The notes beneath the pieces are model-generated. The model was not told the DNA's origin. It saw nothing but the letters and a program-made list of their open reading frames with translations, and searched no databases. Shown here piece after piece: positions 26,847-34,794 of a stretch of 64,000 nucleotides of DNA (its first letter is position 1; each line of letters begins with the position of its first letter). The translations under genes were made by a program, and so were the position numbers. Source of the stretch: Colwellia sp. (lineage in GTDB: Bacteria > Pseudomonadota > Gammaproteobacteria > Enterobacterales > Alteromonadaceae); contig NZ_JABSPA010000002.1 in assembly GCF_013214175.1 (NCBI RefSeq), positions 992,001-1,056,000 of the forward strand. Reading direction: 5' to 3'.

Positions 26847-26935
26847 TATAGTCTCCAGTACCAGCCCCAATAGCTTTGCCATTAGATGCAGCCAGTGCAC
26901 AGTTTTTTATAAATATTTTCTTAGGTTTATAGGGA

Positions 26936-27142
26936 TTACTTATTAATTTTTTTTATCGAGTTGGATGCATAAATTGCACAAGCACCAGCGATTAAATAAA
27001 ATACTGCATATTGGTGAGCATTATTAAACATCACGTCATCAATAAAATAATATGAAGCCATAAATACTCCTGCGATACCACCACCAAATAAAGCGCCAGA
27101 AACAGATGACATAAGTGTATTGTTAGTGCTAGGTTGAGACAT
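26936..27142 (-). CDS. Small two-helix membrane protein, unknown function
   Basis: A 68-residue protein with two hydrophobic stretches (VSGALFGGGIAGVFMASYYF and YAVFYLIAGACAIYA), starting MSQPSTNN and ending SIKKINK. ATG 27142 is preceded by AGGAAAG at good spacing; a longer frame up to 27259 lacks such a site. I do not recognise the family. Confidence 0.55.
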   Translation of the reverse strand: MSQPSTNNTLMSSVSGALFGGGIAGVFMASYYFIDDVMFNNAHQYAVFYLIAGACAIYASNSIKKINK

Positions 27143-27316
27143 ATTACTTTCCTGATATAAAACGCCTACGCTTTTACGTAAATTAAAGTGATTAGCGCTA
27201 ATTTTAATGAGTTCAATTAATTGAGTTTTTAGATTGCTAAATAAGCTTGGCAGTGACAATTGCGCAAGGATTAAAGCACAGAAAACAGTATTTTGTCCTA
27301 TTTGAGTTGTTTTTTA

Positions 27317-27580
27317 TCAGTTCACATCATCTGTCTTTTCTGAAAAGTTGACTTTATTCCAATGAATATAACCCCTGATGTTAAGGAGTAAAAAGGCAAA
27401 GTTTCCTACGGCCATACCGTAGCTTGCCATAAAAAACACCCCTAAAACAATCCAAAATACGTTAGAAATAGCAAAAACAACAAAGCCAACTTTTAGTTTG
27501 TTACCCAGTAAATAAGCGCCATATAAACTTAACAATATAGCGAGCCAATCTATGGCATAGTGCGAAAAAATATTTTCCAT
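27317..27580 (-). CDS. Small membrane protein, PnuC/YgjV-like hydrophobic pattern
   Basis: An 87-residue protein with three hydrophobic segments (about 10-26, 30-50, 55-70) and the ending IRGYIHWNKV. The pattern W.AILLSLYGAYLLGNK and LNIRGYIHWNK resembles small relatives of nicotinamide-riboside transporter or PQ-loop proteins, but it is far shorter than PnuC. AAGG lies about 12 bases upstream of ATG 27580. Function unknown. Confidence 0.6.
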   Translation of the reverse strand: MENIFSHYAIDWLAILLSLYGAYLLGNKLKVGFVVFAISNVFWIVLGVFFMASYGMAVGNFAFLLLNIRGYIHWNKVNFSEKTDDVN

Positions 27581-27629
27581 TTACTAAGCTTACCTTCTTT
27601 TTATAAACAGATATTTATCAACCTATTAC

Positions 27630-27912
27630 TTATTTACCAGTGACTTGAATACAATTAGTTTGATCGTAATTGACTTTATCGCAATTGAGATGCCGCATTA
27701 ACTTTATACCACCTAGGTCAGTAGAGAAACCCTCGTCGAGATAAAGTGATTCCATATCAGGTAAACAATATTACTCGAAGTGCTTTACCTCTTGTAAGGC
27801 TTGATGGGACTTGATCAAATTCATCAGCTGTTTGCTTAAACCTTTGCCGCTATGCTCGACAGTAACAATGACATCCATGAGAATGGCTTTGTAGATATTA
27901 GCGCCGAGCTAA
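27630..27912 (-). pseudogene. GNAT-family N-acetyltransferase remnant
   Basis: On the minus strand about 93 codons read ANIYKAILMDVIVTVEHSGK then GLSKQLMNLIKSHQ, which is the acetyl-CoA-binding core of a GNAT enzyme, then an in-frame TAA at 27771-27773, then YCLPDMESLYLDEGFSTDLG to a final TAA at 27630. The N-terminal part is missing: upstream the frame is lost. The loop normally Q/R-x-x-G-x-G/A is here HSGKG. It is a truncated, stop-interrupted gene. It explains most of the otherwise empty 27581-28137 stretch; the remainder shows no gene. Confidence 0.7.
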
Positions 27913-28045
27913 TAGCAGTGCCAGCTAAAATAACTTTTTTGTAAATTGAGTTAAGCAGGGGAGGTTGTCGGGTATTCGTAGCTAGATATTTATAGGTGAG
28001 TTTTTGTAGATGGATTCTCGTAGGTAAATTACTGAGAGAAATTTA

Positions 28046-28068
28046 GCGGGCTAAATGTTTAAGCCCGC
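28046..28068 (-). terminator. Hairpin after the SEL1-repeat gene
   Basis: GCGGGCT and AGCCCGC form a 7-bp GC-rich stem about 70 bases past the stop of the SEL1-repeat gene, with only a weak T-rich trailer on the minus strand. Confidence 0.5.
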
Positions 28069-28137
28069 AGCAAGGTTGCCTAATGATTAGTTATATTAAA
28101 GCAATCATAAGTAGAAAATTAGTCTAGTTTATTATCG

Positions 28138-29139
28138 TTAATCAACTAGCCCTGCATTAATTGCATCTTCAATATCTTCTGCTGTCCAGCCCTTACAATC
28201 ATTAGATGTTTGACCGCATTTTAGGCCTTTAATTCGACTTCCTGTGGCAGCAATAAAGCTGCTACGGTTTTGTGTTAACTTTGCGATTAGGTTAGTCATC
28301 GCATCCTTTGTTTCTATTGAATAAGAACTAACGGTGATCACTTCAATATTAAGGGTCGCATGTAACTGTTTAAGCAATGATTGCTCTTGTGCTAAATTCG
28401 TAGCAGTATGTGCGGTCGAACTTTCTTCCATCTCAGCTACTATCAACTCTAACTGTTGACGGCTATCTTTATAATTTTTTCTTACTATCTTTTGATAAAA
28501 AATGGCAGCCTTATTGATATCTTGTTCAACAAATTCGCCTTGTTGATACATTCTAGCGAGGAAATAACTGGCCTCAGGATATCGACTCTCACTCGCTTGC
28601 TCTAACAAAGTTATGCCCTGTGTTAGATTATTCTGTTCAAACTCGATAAAAGCTCTATCAAACAATACTGGCCCGTAGTGTTTATCAGCTAATTTATTGA
28701 AATATTTATTGGCTAACTCTAAATCTTGTTCAACACCAATTCCCTGCTGATATAGCTTTGCCATAATATGATAAGCTTTAAGAGAATATTTAGGCGCGTC
28801 ATTATAAGCAGCACGCTTTAACCAACTTATAGCCTTATCAGCACTTTGCTTTACGCCATCACCATACAAATAAGCAGTGCCTAGCACCAACTGTGCTTTA
28901 GGATCGCCCCAGCGCCCGTACATTTTTAATTGCTTAAGTTGTTTGGCACATTCATCAGAGCTACATATTTTTTGATAATGACTAGATAGTGTTAATAATT
29001 GCTGTTGAGGGTCTTTTTGCGGATGAACTACTTCAGCACTTACATCAGTCTTAACTTCGGCATAAGTGATAAAAGAAGTCAGGGATAATCCCAACCCCGC
29101 GAAAAAAAACATACCGTGACTAATTGTTCTTAAAGACAT
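28138..29139 (-). CDS. Exported SEL1/TPR-like repeat protein
   Basis: A 333-residue exported protein with a signal peptide (about 1-28). Between about residues 70 and 215 are four or so SEL1-like repeats, each of about 36 residues: AQLVLGTAYLYGDGVKQSAD, AYHIMAKLYQQGIGVEQDLE, ASYFLARMYQQGEFVEQDIN. SEL1 repeats are protein-protein interaction scaffolds. The C-terminal 80 residues (ending DAINAGLVD) carry two cysteines and are unrecognised. GGGAG lies before ATG 29139. It is probably periplasmic; no partner is suggested by the neighbours. Confidence 0.8.
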   Translation of the reverse strand: MSLRTISHGMFFFAGLGLSLTSFITYAEVKTDVSAEVVHPQKDPQQQLLTLSSHYQKICSSDECAKQLKQLKMYGRWGDPKAQLVLGTAYLYGDGVKQSADKAISWLKRAAYNDAPKYSLKAYHIMAKLYQQGIGVEQDLELANKYFNKLADKHYGPVLFDRAFIEFEQNNLTQGITLLEQASESRYPEASYFLARMYQQGEFVEQDINKAAIFYQKIVRKNYKDSRQQLELIVAEMEESSTAHTATNLAQEQSLLKQLHATLNIEVITVSSYSIETKDAMTNLIAKLTQNRSSFIAATGSRIKGLKCGQTSNDCKGWTAEDIEDAINAGLVD

Positions 29140-29309
29140 AAATAACTCCCTGTATATAGCTAAAGTACTTAACTAACTGAATATACAGGCTAGCGGGTTT
29201 TATTGACAAAAAAAGCGCATCAGGAAGTAAAGAAAGGTAAAGAGGCTAAAAACGACATAAAATAGATATTCACTTTAAATATCTATAAGTCAGTAGGCTC
29301 AATAGGGAC

Positions 29310-29672
29310 TTATTCACCAATAAATGTCCAGGTATCAGCAGCATCGAAGTATCTGATCTTTGCGCTGTTGAGAATCTTCGCCGGCACTAAGCGAAAGTTA
29401 ACCGCCATCTTATCCTTATTACCACACTTTGTTGGTGTGTAATGAGTGACACAGCCGCAGTTTTTACAGTGCTTAAATTCAATAGTTTTGTCAGCCCAAC
29501 TATAAGTTCCTAACGCGTCTTTATTACAACTAACAGTTACGCTTTTCGGTTCAAAGTATGCCCACAATGCGCCATAGCGAGTACAGATAGAACAATTACA
29601 GCTAGTAACTGTTTCAGTCGAGTTAGGAATTCGTATTTTTACCTTGCCACAGTGACAACTTGCTTCAATCAT
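29310..29672 (-). CDS. GFA/CENP-V family zinc protein
   Basis: A 120-residue protein of the glutathione-dependent formaldehyde-activating (GFA) family. Zinc ligands are visible: SCHCGKV near the start, SCNCSICTR, and HCKNCGCVTHY near residue 80. The name reflects one early enzyme; most members have no proven substrate. I chose ATG 29672, which gives the usual MIEASCHCG start; a GTG at 29699 would add nine atypical residues. It lies upstream of no obvious partner and is followed by a gap with no terminator seen. Confidence 0.85.
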   Translation of the reverse strand: MIEASCHCGKVKIRIPNSTETVTSCNCSICTRYGALWAYFEPKSVTVSCNKDALGTYSWADKTIEFKHCKNCGCVTHYTPTKCGNKDKMAVNFRLVPAKILNSAKIRYFDAADTWTFIGE

Positions 29673-29722
29673 ATCTAAATATTCCCATGTATCTAACACT
29701 GGTAATAAGTTGGGCTTGCTTG

Positions 29723-30436
29723 TTAAGTCTCAGCCGCTTCATTTACTGTAGCTATATACTCTGTTGAGGTAGGCGTTTCTCTTAGTAAGGCGACACCTAA
29801 AGCCAAAAACCAAAGGATCTGTCCTAAACCAAATAGTGCGCTAGTAACCTCAAAAAAAGGATTTTTTGATAAAAAGGAAAGCCCAGAGAAAAGCGTTAAA
29901 ATCCCGGCAACAGCAACTAAAGCTCCCCAATAATGTAGCCAAGCGCTAAATATTTTACTCTTTAAGCCCACATAGCTAATCGTCAGCAGCCATACGGCAC
30001 CAACGAGCTCAATGCCACCACCCAATGCGTCAACAACAATAGCAATAGTGCGGTGAATTATTAAAGCTTGTTCTGGGTCTAAGGCATGGTATTTGACTAT
30101 CGCAGCAAGACTGGTAAGAAAAATTAAACTACTCGCCAGCACAAGGCAAACCCAAAGGTAACCTACAATAGCGGTGAATTTCATTAATTCAGGTGAAACC
30201 TGTTTAAAACGTTGATAAATAGACTGCACCAAGATAATAAGCGCAAAACTGAATAAAAGCCCACTGACTAAATAGCCAACAAAAAAGGTATCTCGATTCT
30301 CAATGATAAACTCAAGATAACGCTCTGGTGTGTTATATCCGCTGGCATCTAAAACACCGAAAAATAAAACGAAACCAAATATATAAGTACAAGCTTCTGT
30401 TATTGCCGCTATGCCACCCCATTTTTGTATGGTCAT
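29723..30436 (-). CDS. DUF4386-like integral membrane protein
   Basis: A 237-residue membrane protein with about six hydrophobic helices. The pattern GYLVSGLLFSFALIILVQSI and GGGIELVGAVWLLTISYVGL fits DUF4386-type proteins, whose function is not known. AAGGAGT lies 5 bases before ATG 30436, an excellent ribosome site. It lies 21 bases after the HAD hydrolase gene and in the same direction, so the two may form an operon with the GFA gene below. Confidence 0.7.
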   Translation of the reverse strand: MTIQKWGGIAAITEACTYIFGFVLFFGVLDASGYNTPERYLEFIIENRDTFFVGYLVSGLLFSFALIILVQSIYQRFKQVSPELMKFTAIVGYLWVCLVLASSLIFLTSLAAIVKYHALDPEQALIIHRTIAIVVDALGGGIELVGAVWLLTISYVGLKSKIFSAWLHYWGALVAVAGILTLFSGLSFLSKNPFFEVTSALFGLGQILWFLALGVALLRETPTSTEYIATVNEAAET

Positions 30437-30457
30437 GATTACTCCTTATCTAGGTGA

Positions 30458-30952
30458 TTAGTTACACAGATTAGTGTGTAAGGCAGTTAACGATTTAATT
30501 ACTTTAACGCTAACATTAACAGTACTTGGCTGCAATTCAGTATTGTTGGGGCTAAGCCAAAATGCTTGCATACCGACAGCCGTTGCCGGTTTAATATCTT
30601 TTTCAAAATTATCACCCACCATAGCGACATTTTTGGCAGCTATATCGAGCTTTGTCAAAATAGCTTGGAGAAATTCAGCACTGCCTTTTGATAAGCCTAA
30701 GTTAGCTTTACAAAAATAACCTGAGATAAATTGGCTTAAACCTACGCGCTCGAAAGCCAATTTAATTTCTAACTCAGTTGAGTCGGCTGCACCAGTGGCA
30801 ATATATATTTTGCAGTGTTTGGATAATGCAGCTAAGGTATTTTTAGCGCCAGAAACGGCCTCAACATTTTGCCAATCACACATTTTTCCGCTTGCATCAG
30901 GGAAGTCGACCATTAAAGTGTCGCCCCAATCAAAAAGGTATACCTCTATCAT
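30458..30952 (-). CDS. HAD-superfamily hydrolase
   Basis: A 164-residue cytoplasmic phosphatase-type HAD protein. Motif I is DWGDT (residues 8-12, nucleophile Asp8 and acid Asp12), motif II the T/S in IYIATGAAD, motif III a lysine near KGSAEFL, and motif IV VGDNFEKDI. The cap is small. Substrate unknown, probably a sugar or nucleotide phosphate. GGAGG sits just upstream of ATG 30952. It is the first gene of a probable HAD-DUF4386 operon. Confidence 0.85.
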   Translation of the reverse strand: MIEVYLFDWGDTLMVDFPDASGKMCDWQNVEAVSGAKNTLAALSKHCKIYIATGAADSTELEIKLAFERVGLSQFISGYFCKANLGLSKGSAEFLQAILTKLDIAAKNVAMVGDNFEKDIKPATAVGMQAFWLSPNNTELQPSTVNVSVKVIKSLTALHTNLCN

Positions 30953-31009
30953 AAAACCTCCGTGTAAGTTATTTGCTGTTAAATACTTTTATCTCTGGAT
31001 TTTTAAATA

Positions 31010-31375
31010 TTAGCTTTGATTTAAACCAAGATTTTTTTGCTTTATTTTGGTTAAACCTCGTGAAACTAAGCGATGGGACTCGGAGATATAATACTGCAGT
31101 TCTTCATCTTTTACTTTTGTACTGTCGAATTGCTGAATCCATTTCATGCCGCGATTAGCAAAGTAGGGTGCTGGTTTATAACCATCACATTCGCTTAAAA
31201 AACCGAAATTTAATGGTGAGGTTTTAAAGGTAAAAGCGGCTTGTTTGTCTTGGCTCCAACCACCAATAGCAAAAACTTTGCCACCGACTTTCCATACATG
31301 TGAGTTGCCCCATTGCATTACATAGCTAGTTGCAGCTAAAGAACCACAAAATTTATTAAACTCATCGTAGTTCAT
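31010..31375 (-). CDS. MmcQ/YjbR family protein
   Basis: A 121-residue protein of the YjbR (double wing, CyaY-like) family: MNYDEFNKFCGSL at the start, then SHVWKVGGKVFAIGGW, AAFTFKTSPLNFGFL and GMKWIQQFDSTKVKDEELQYY. YjbR proteins are often annotated as DNA-binding, but their function is not proven. I chose ATG 31375 because GAGG lies 7 bases upstream; the ATG at 31381 is too close to it. Confidence 0.85.
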   Translation of the reverse strand: MNYDEFNKFCGSLAATSYVMQWGNSHVWKVGGKVFAIGGWSQDKQAAFTFKTSPLNFGFLSECDGYKPAPYFANRGMKWIQQFDSTKVKDEELQYYISESHRLVSRGLTKIKQKNLGLNQS

Positions 31376-31409
31376 GACCATGCCTCACTTTGATACTTAC
31401 TGATAAAAC

Positions 31410-31724
31410 TTAATTAAAAAGAGCTAACCAAACTGTTGTTTCATCAGCGGATGTTTCAATTACTCTATGCTGTTCATGGGCTTTAATATTTAAGTAATTA
31501 CCTTGCTTAAGTGTCACCTTATCACCATTGTTATATTCAATGACACCATAACCAGATCATACGATAAGCCAATAATTTTCATCTTGATGGTTCCAACCAG
31601 CTTCTGGCGATGTTTGTTCCTTTGAAGCTATGTATTCAACTCTTATCTTTTCGCTAATAAGAAGAACTTCGATTACTTTATTAGGTAGTTCTATTAATAT
31701 TAGGGAGGGGATATTCTTGGTCAA
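31410..31724 (-). pseudogene. Cupin-domain protein, copy 1, broken by one nonsense codon
   Basis: Read on the minus strand, the frame from about TTG 31724 gives ELPNKVIEVLLISEKIRVEY, then GWNHQDENYWLIV, an in-frame TGA at 31557-31559, then SGYGVIEYNNGDKVTLKQGN and AHEQHRVIETSADETTVWLA to TAA at 31410. This is a single cupin barrel of about 105 residues. A near copy at 33295-33606 has a leucine codon (TTA) where this one has TGA, so the break is a simple substitution. The true start is unclear; a longer frame reaches 31805. Confidence 0.8.
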
Positions 31725-31871
31725 ACACAGCCGCTTGCTAGATAAAGGATTTAGGCATGCTATAATTTTATTGCACTTGAAATCGTTTGGTATTCGGTAA
31801 AACAACTCAAGTTATTAGTTAGACTTCAAATAAATTTATACATTGCAGCCACTCCATCAATATTGAATATT

Positions 31872-32930
31872 ATGCTTAGAACACTATTTTTTATAATAAT
31901 TGTTTTTATGGCTCATTCTGTAATAGCAGAGTCAATAGCAGAGTCAATAGCAGAGTCAATAGCAGAGTCAACAGCAGAAAACCTATTGGACAAGTTATCT
32001 GAAGCAGAAGATTACCTACGAGTCCAACCCTCCGTTTCATCAAAAATACTTAAACAATTCCTTGCCCAAATTGGTCAACTAAGTATAAATGAGCAATTAC
32101 GCTGGCATCAAAATCTATTAAGAGCTTCTATTGCTTTGAATCAGATGAAGCAGGTTGAAATTACCGTAAGAGCAATGCTTGCCTACCCTGAACTAGAGCA
32201 AGAAACGGATAAATTTGTTTCTTTACTGAGTAGTTTAGGCATTTTCTTGCGCCGAACAGGGCACCCTCATGAATCTATTTGGCTATTTAACTGCGGTCTG
32301 AGACAACCAATAAAAAACAAAAATCAAAAAATAAGTTTGCTCATTAGTAAGGGAACGAGTTTGAGTTACCTAAACAAAAATAAGCAGGCTAAAGACAGTT
32401 ATGCTCAAGCCCTACAAATAGCTGAACAAAAAAATGCAGAGGTATTTATAAGCGCTATTTATAATGTTTTAGGGATATTGGCTATAAAAGAAGAAGATTA
32501 TCCGTTAGCGAAAGAATACTTGATAAAGGCTTTGCAACTATCGCAACGTATTTCAAGGCGCTCAGGTCAAATTGTCGCAGGTTTACAGTTGCTTAGGTTA
32601 TCGATACTCGATAATGATGTTATCTTATATGAAAAATTGCATTACCGTATCAGTAGGCTCATCTTAGCTAGCGATAATGAGGTTAGGCAAGCTTACCTTT
32701 TTTGGATTGAAAAGGCTCATCAGGTATCAAAGGGGAAAGAACTTTCTGCTCAAGAACAAGCCGAGTTGTTAAATAAACTTAAACAAATCAAATCGGTTAG
32801 CATTGGCTTGTATTTCCAGTTGGTTGAAAAGCTGGCACAACCGCTGGGTATTAAGTCTTTATCCGTTGTAAATGAGTTCAGTGACTATCAAGGTGATTTA
32901 TTAAATTATATAAAGCAATGTAAGGACTGA
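31872..32930 (+). CDS. Exported TPR protein
   Basis: A 352-residue exported protein. A signal peptide (about 1-19, ending SVIA) is followed at once by a four-residue repeat IAES encoded by a 12-base tandem repeat. Residues about 130-230 hold tetratricopeptide-like helices (AKDSYAQALQIAEQ, YPLAKEYLIKALQLSQ). The remainder is helical and unrecognised. It resembles the N-terminal parts of TPR-containing signalling proteins, but no output domain follows. I chose ATG 31872 over TTG 31863; no ribosome site is clear for either. It is the only plus-strand gene in this region, between broken cupin copies. Confidence 0.7.
   Translation: MLRTLFFIIIVFMAHSVIAESIAESIAESIAESTAENLLDKLSEAEDYLRVQPSVSSKILKQFLAQIGQLSINEQLRWHQNLLRASIALNQMKQVEITVRAMLAYPELEQETDKFVSLLSSLGIFLRRTGHPHESIWLFNCGLRQPIKNKNQKISLLISKGTSLSYLNKNKQAKDSYAQALQIAEQKNAEVFISAIYNVLGILAIKEEDYPLAKEYLIKALQLSQRISRRSGQIVAGLQLLRLSILDNDVILYEKLHYRISRLILASDNEVRQAYLFWIEKAHQVSKGKELSAQEQAELLNKLKQIKSVSIGLYFQLVEKLAQPLGIKSLSVVNEFSDYQGDLLNYIKQCKD
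31923..31980 (+). repeat. 12-base tandem repeat in the TPR gene
   Basis: ATAGCAGAGTCA occurs four times without change, followed by a partial degenerate copy. It encodes IAES repeats exactly at the predicted signal-peptide cleavage region. The unit is a multiple of three, so copy changes keep the frame. Confidence 0.9.
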
Positions 32931-33165
32931 GGTTAATAAAGTTGGCAATACTGAGCAAAACCATTTTATCGCTGGCATTGCAGCTATACTACTAGGATGA
33001 AATATCATATTGTAAGGCTAACCATTTGTTATATTTAATAAAGTCGCTATAAACCTAGTCAATTCAGCAAGTGAAATATCAAATAATTCACGCTCTGCTT
33101 TCTGCATTAACAGCAGCTATTGTTTTAAACAATGTTGATAATATTAACGGATAGCTTTTATGCCA

Positions 33166-33291
33166 TTATTTTTTCGCACTGACTCCCGTCAGATGCTCGA
33201 CCGTAAGCACTTTATTGAAGCCGGCTGCTTTTTAATCGGCGGATGATGCTTCAACAAAACTGCTGTCCTTATTTCCTGCATGTGGATTGCC
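33166..33291 (-). pseudogene. 3' fragment of a methyltransferase gene, relative of the gene at 34795-35637
   Basis: On the minus strand it reads GNPHAGNKDSSFVEASSAD, an in-frame TAA (33232-33234), then KAAGFNKVLTVEHLTGVSAK and K before the final TAA. This matches the last 42 residues of the intact methyltransferase (GNPHVLKKGSSFVDG, KAAGFKNVVKVEHLMGVSAQ). The fragment ends abruptly at the GGC of GNPH, 3 bases from the end of cupin copy 2. The 235 bases before it (32931-33165) hold nothing I recognise. Confidence 0.8.
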
Positions 33292-33294
33292 AAT

Positions 33295-33606
33295 TTAATA
33301 GAAAATAGCTAACCAAACTGTTGCTTCATCAGCTGATGTTGCAATCACTCGGTGCTGTTCATGGGCTTTGATATTTAAGTAATCACCTTGCTTAAGTGTC
33401 ACCTTATCACCATTAATATATTCAATGACACCATAACCAGATAAGACTATAAGCCATTAATTTTCATCTTGATCATACCAACCAGTTTCTGGTGATGTTT
33501 GTCCCTTTGAGACAATACGCTCAACCCTTAATTTTTCGGTAATGAGGATATCTTCGAATATTTCATCGGGTAATTCTGCTGGAATATTACTAAATATATT
33601 GGCCAC
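33295..33606 (-). pseudogene. Cupin-domain protein, copy 2, broken by one nonsense codon
   Basis: GTG 33604-33606, with GAGG upstream, opens VANIFSNIPAELPDEIFED and continues KLRVERIVSKGQTSPETGW, YDQDEN, then an in-frame TAA (33457-33459), then WLIVLSGYGVIEYINGDKVT to TAA at 33295. Copy 1 has a tyrosine codon (TAT) at the broken place, so again one substitution broke the frame. The two copies carry their stops at different codons. Confidence 0.82.
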
Positions 33607-33702
33607 GAGTTTAATCCTCTAAATATTATTTAAGTAGAGCTAACAGTCTCACTAACTAGAGGATAATTAGTGGGTGATTTGTCGTTCATAATTAGTTAAT
33701 CA

Positions 33703-34599
33703 TTAGCTTATACTTTCGCTAAGCAATGCATGGGCAGGGTTAGTCGTTTGTGCTAAATACAGAGTGATTTCTTTGAATGCTTGGCGATAGGGTTTGTATA
33801 AGTGAGACTTTAATTCTTTCTTAACCTGTTTAACCTCAATGCCTTTGATAACACAAAATAAGGCCAAGGCGTATACCGTTTCTAATTCGGGTAAGGCTGC
33901 TTGTCGATTGAGGTTACGGTTGTTACATGAGCCACAGCCGCCCTTAAATTGGTAAGCGGTATTAGCGAAAATAACACCAAAGCCCATAAAACAGGCAACT
34001 AAATCTATGGTTTGTGGCAATGCTTCTTTGCCACTTGGAGCGCTTACACTAGCAGCAAGAGCATCATATTGATTCACTAAAATACCGGCCTGAATTTGAA
34101 CAAAATAAGCAATCATATCTTGCGGCTGGTTCAGCTGACTTGAGTGAAAAGCAATGTCTATGTTTGTGTCTAACTTTAGCTCTAAGTCTAAGCTAGGCAT
34201 TACTGCTTCACCCTCTACCTTATAGCTTAAATTTGAAGTCGCTTGACCATTGCCTTGCGTGTTTACCTTTGTACTGATCTTTGCGTTTTCACCTCGAAGC
34301 CGAGACTGAAAAAACAACTGCGGTATTGGCTTTTGCACAAAATGATCACTCGATACCAAGTTTAGTGGCCATGAGGTCATGCCAGTATATTTAAGAGTAT
34401 TAGAAAAAATAGTATTAGCCATTTCATCTACACTGCTTGAATTGCCCGGATAAAAAGAATTATTGGGTAATATCAGCTCACTATTTTTTTGAAAAAACTC
34501 ACCATCAAGTTGCTGCATACACCAAGAAAAAGTATCAAAGATCCATTCTTTCGATGATTCATCAATAATAGGTTTCGCTTTAAAAAAAGTTGATAACAT
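33703..34599 (-). CDS. Conserved-looking hypothetical protein with CxxC motif
   Basis: I do not recognise this 298-residue cytoplasmic protein. It has no signal peptide. Points to note are GGCGSCNNRNLNRQAALPEL near residue 235, where CGSC could bind metal or form a disulphide, followed by a helix YALALFCVIKG, and an acidic-basic C-terminus. The first part (residues 1-100) contains SSKEWIFDTFSWCMQQL. AAGGA lies 11-12 bases before ATG 34599. It sits between cupin copy 2 and the methyltransferase, in the same direction. Confidence 0.65.
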   Translation of the reverse strand: MLSTFFKAKPIIDESSKEWIFDTFSWCMQQLDGEFFQKNSELILPNNSFYPGNSSSVDEMANTIFSNTLKYTGMTSWPLNLVSSDHFVQKPIPQLFFQSRLRGENAKISTKVNTQGNGQATSNLSYKVEGEAVMPSLDLELKLDTNIDIAFHSSQLNQPQDMIAYFVQIQAGILVNQYDALAASVSAPSGKEALPQTIDLVACFMGFGVIFANTAYQFKGGCGSCNNRNLNRQAALPELETVYALALFCVIKGIEVKQVKKELKSHLYKPYRQAFKEITLYLAQTTNPAHALLSESIS

Positions 34600-34794
34600 T
34601 AACTGCTAGTCCTTATTTATTATTTAGTGACTGTCCGGTGATTGTTTCATAGTTGTGTAAAAAATGGATTAGTCATAGCTTAGTCGCTCATGACTATATC
34701 TAAGTTTTAGCGCTAGTGTTAGCTAAGACCAAACAGATCAGTTAATTAGTCTGATTGGTATAATACACCCGCGGGTCAGGTGCCTGCTACTATG

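Noticed and set aside
31557..31559. TGA in cupin copy 1 as selenocysteine codon
   Set aside because: Copy 2 has leucine at this place, cupins do not carry selenocysteine here, and no adjacent hairpin of the SECIS type was seen.
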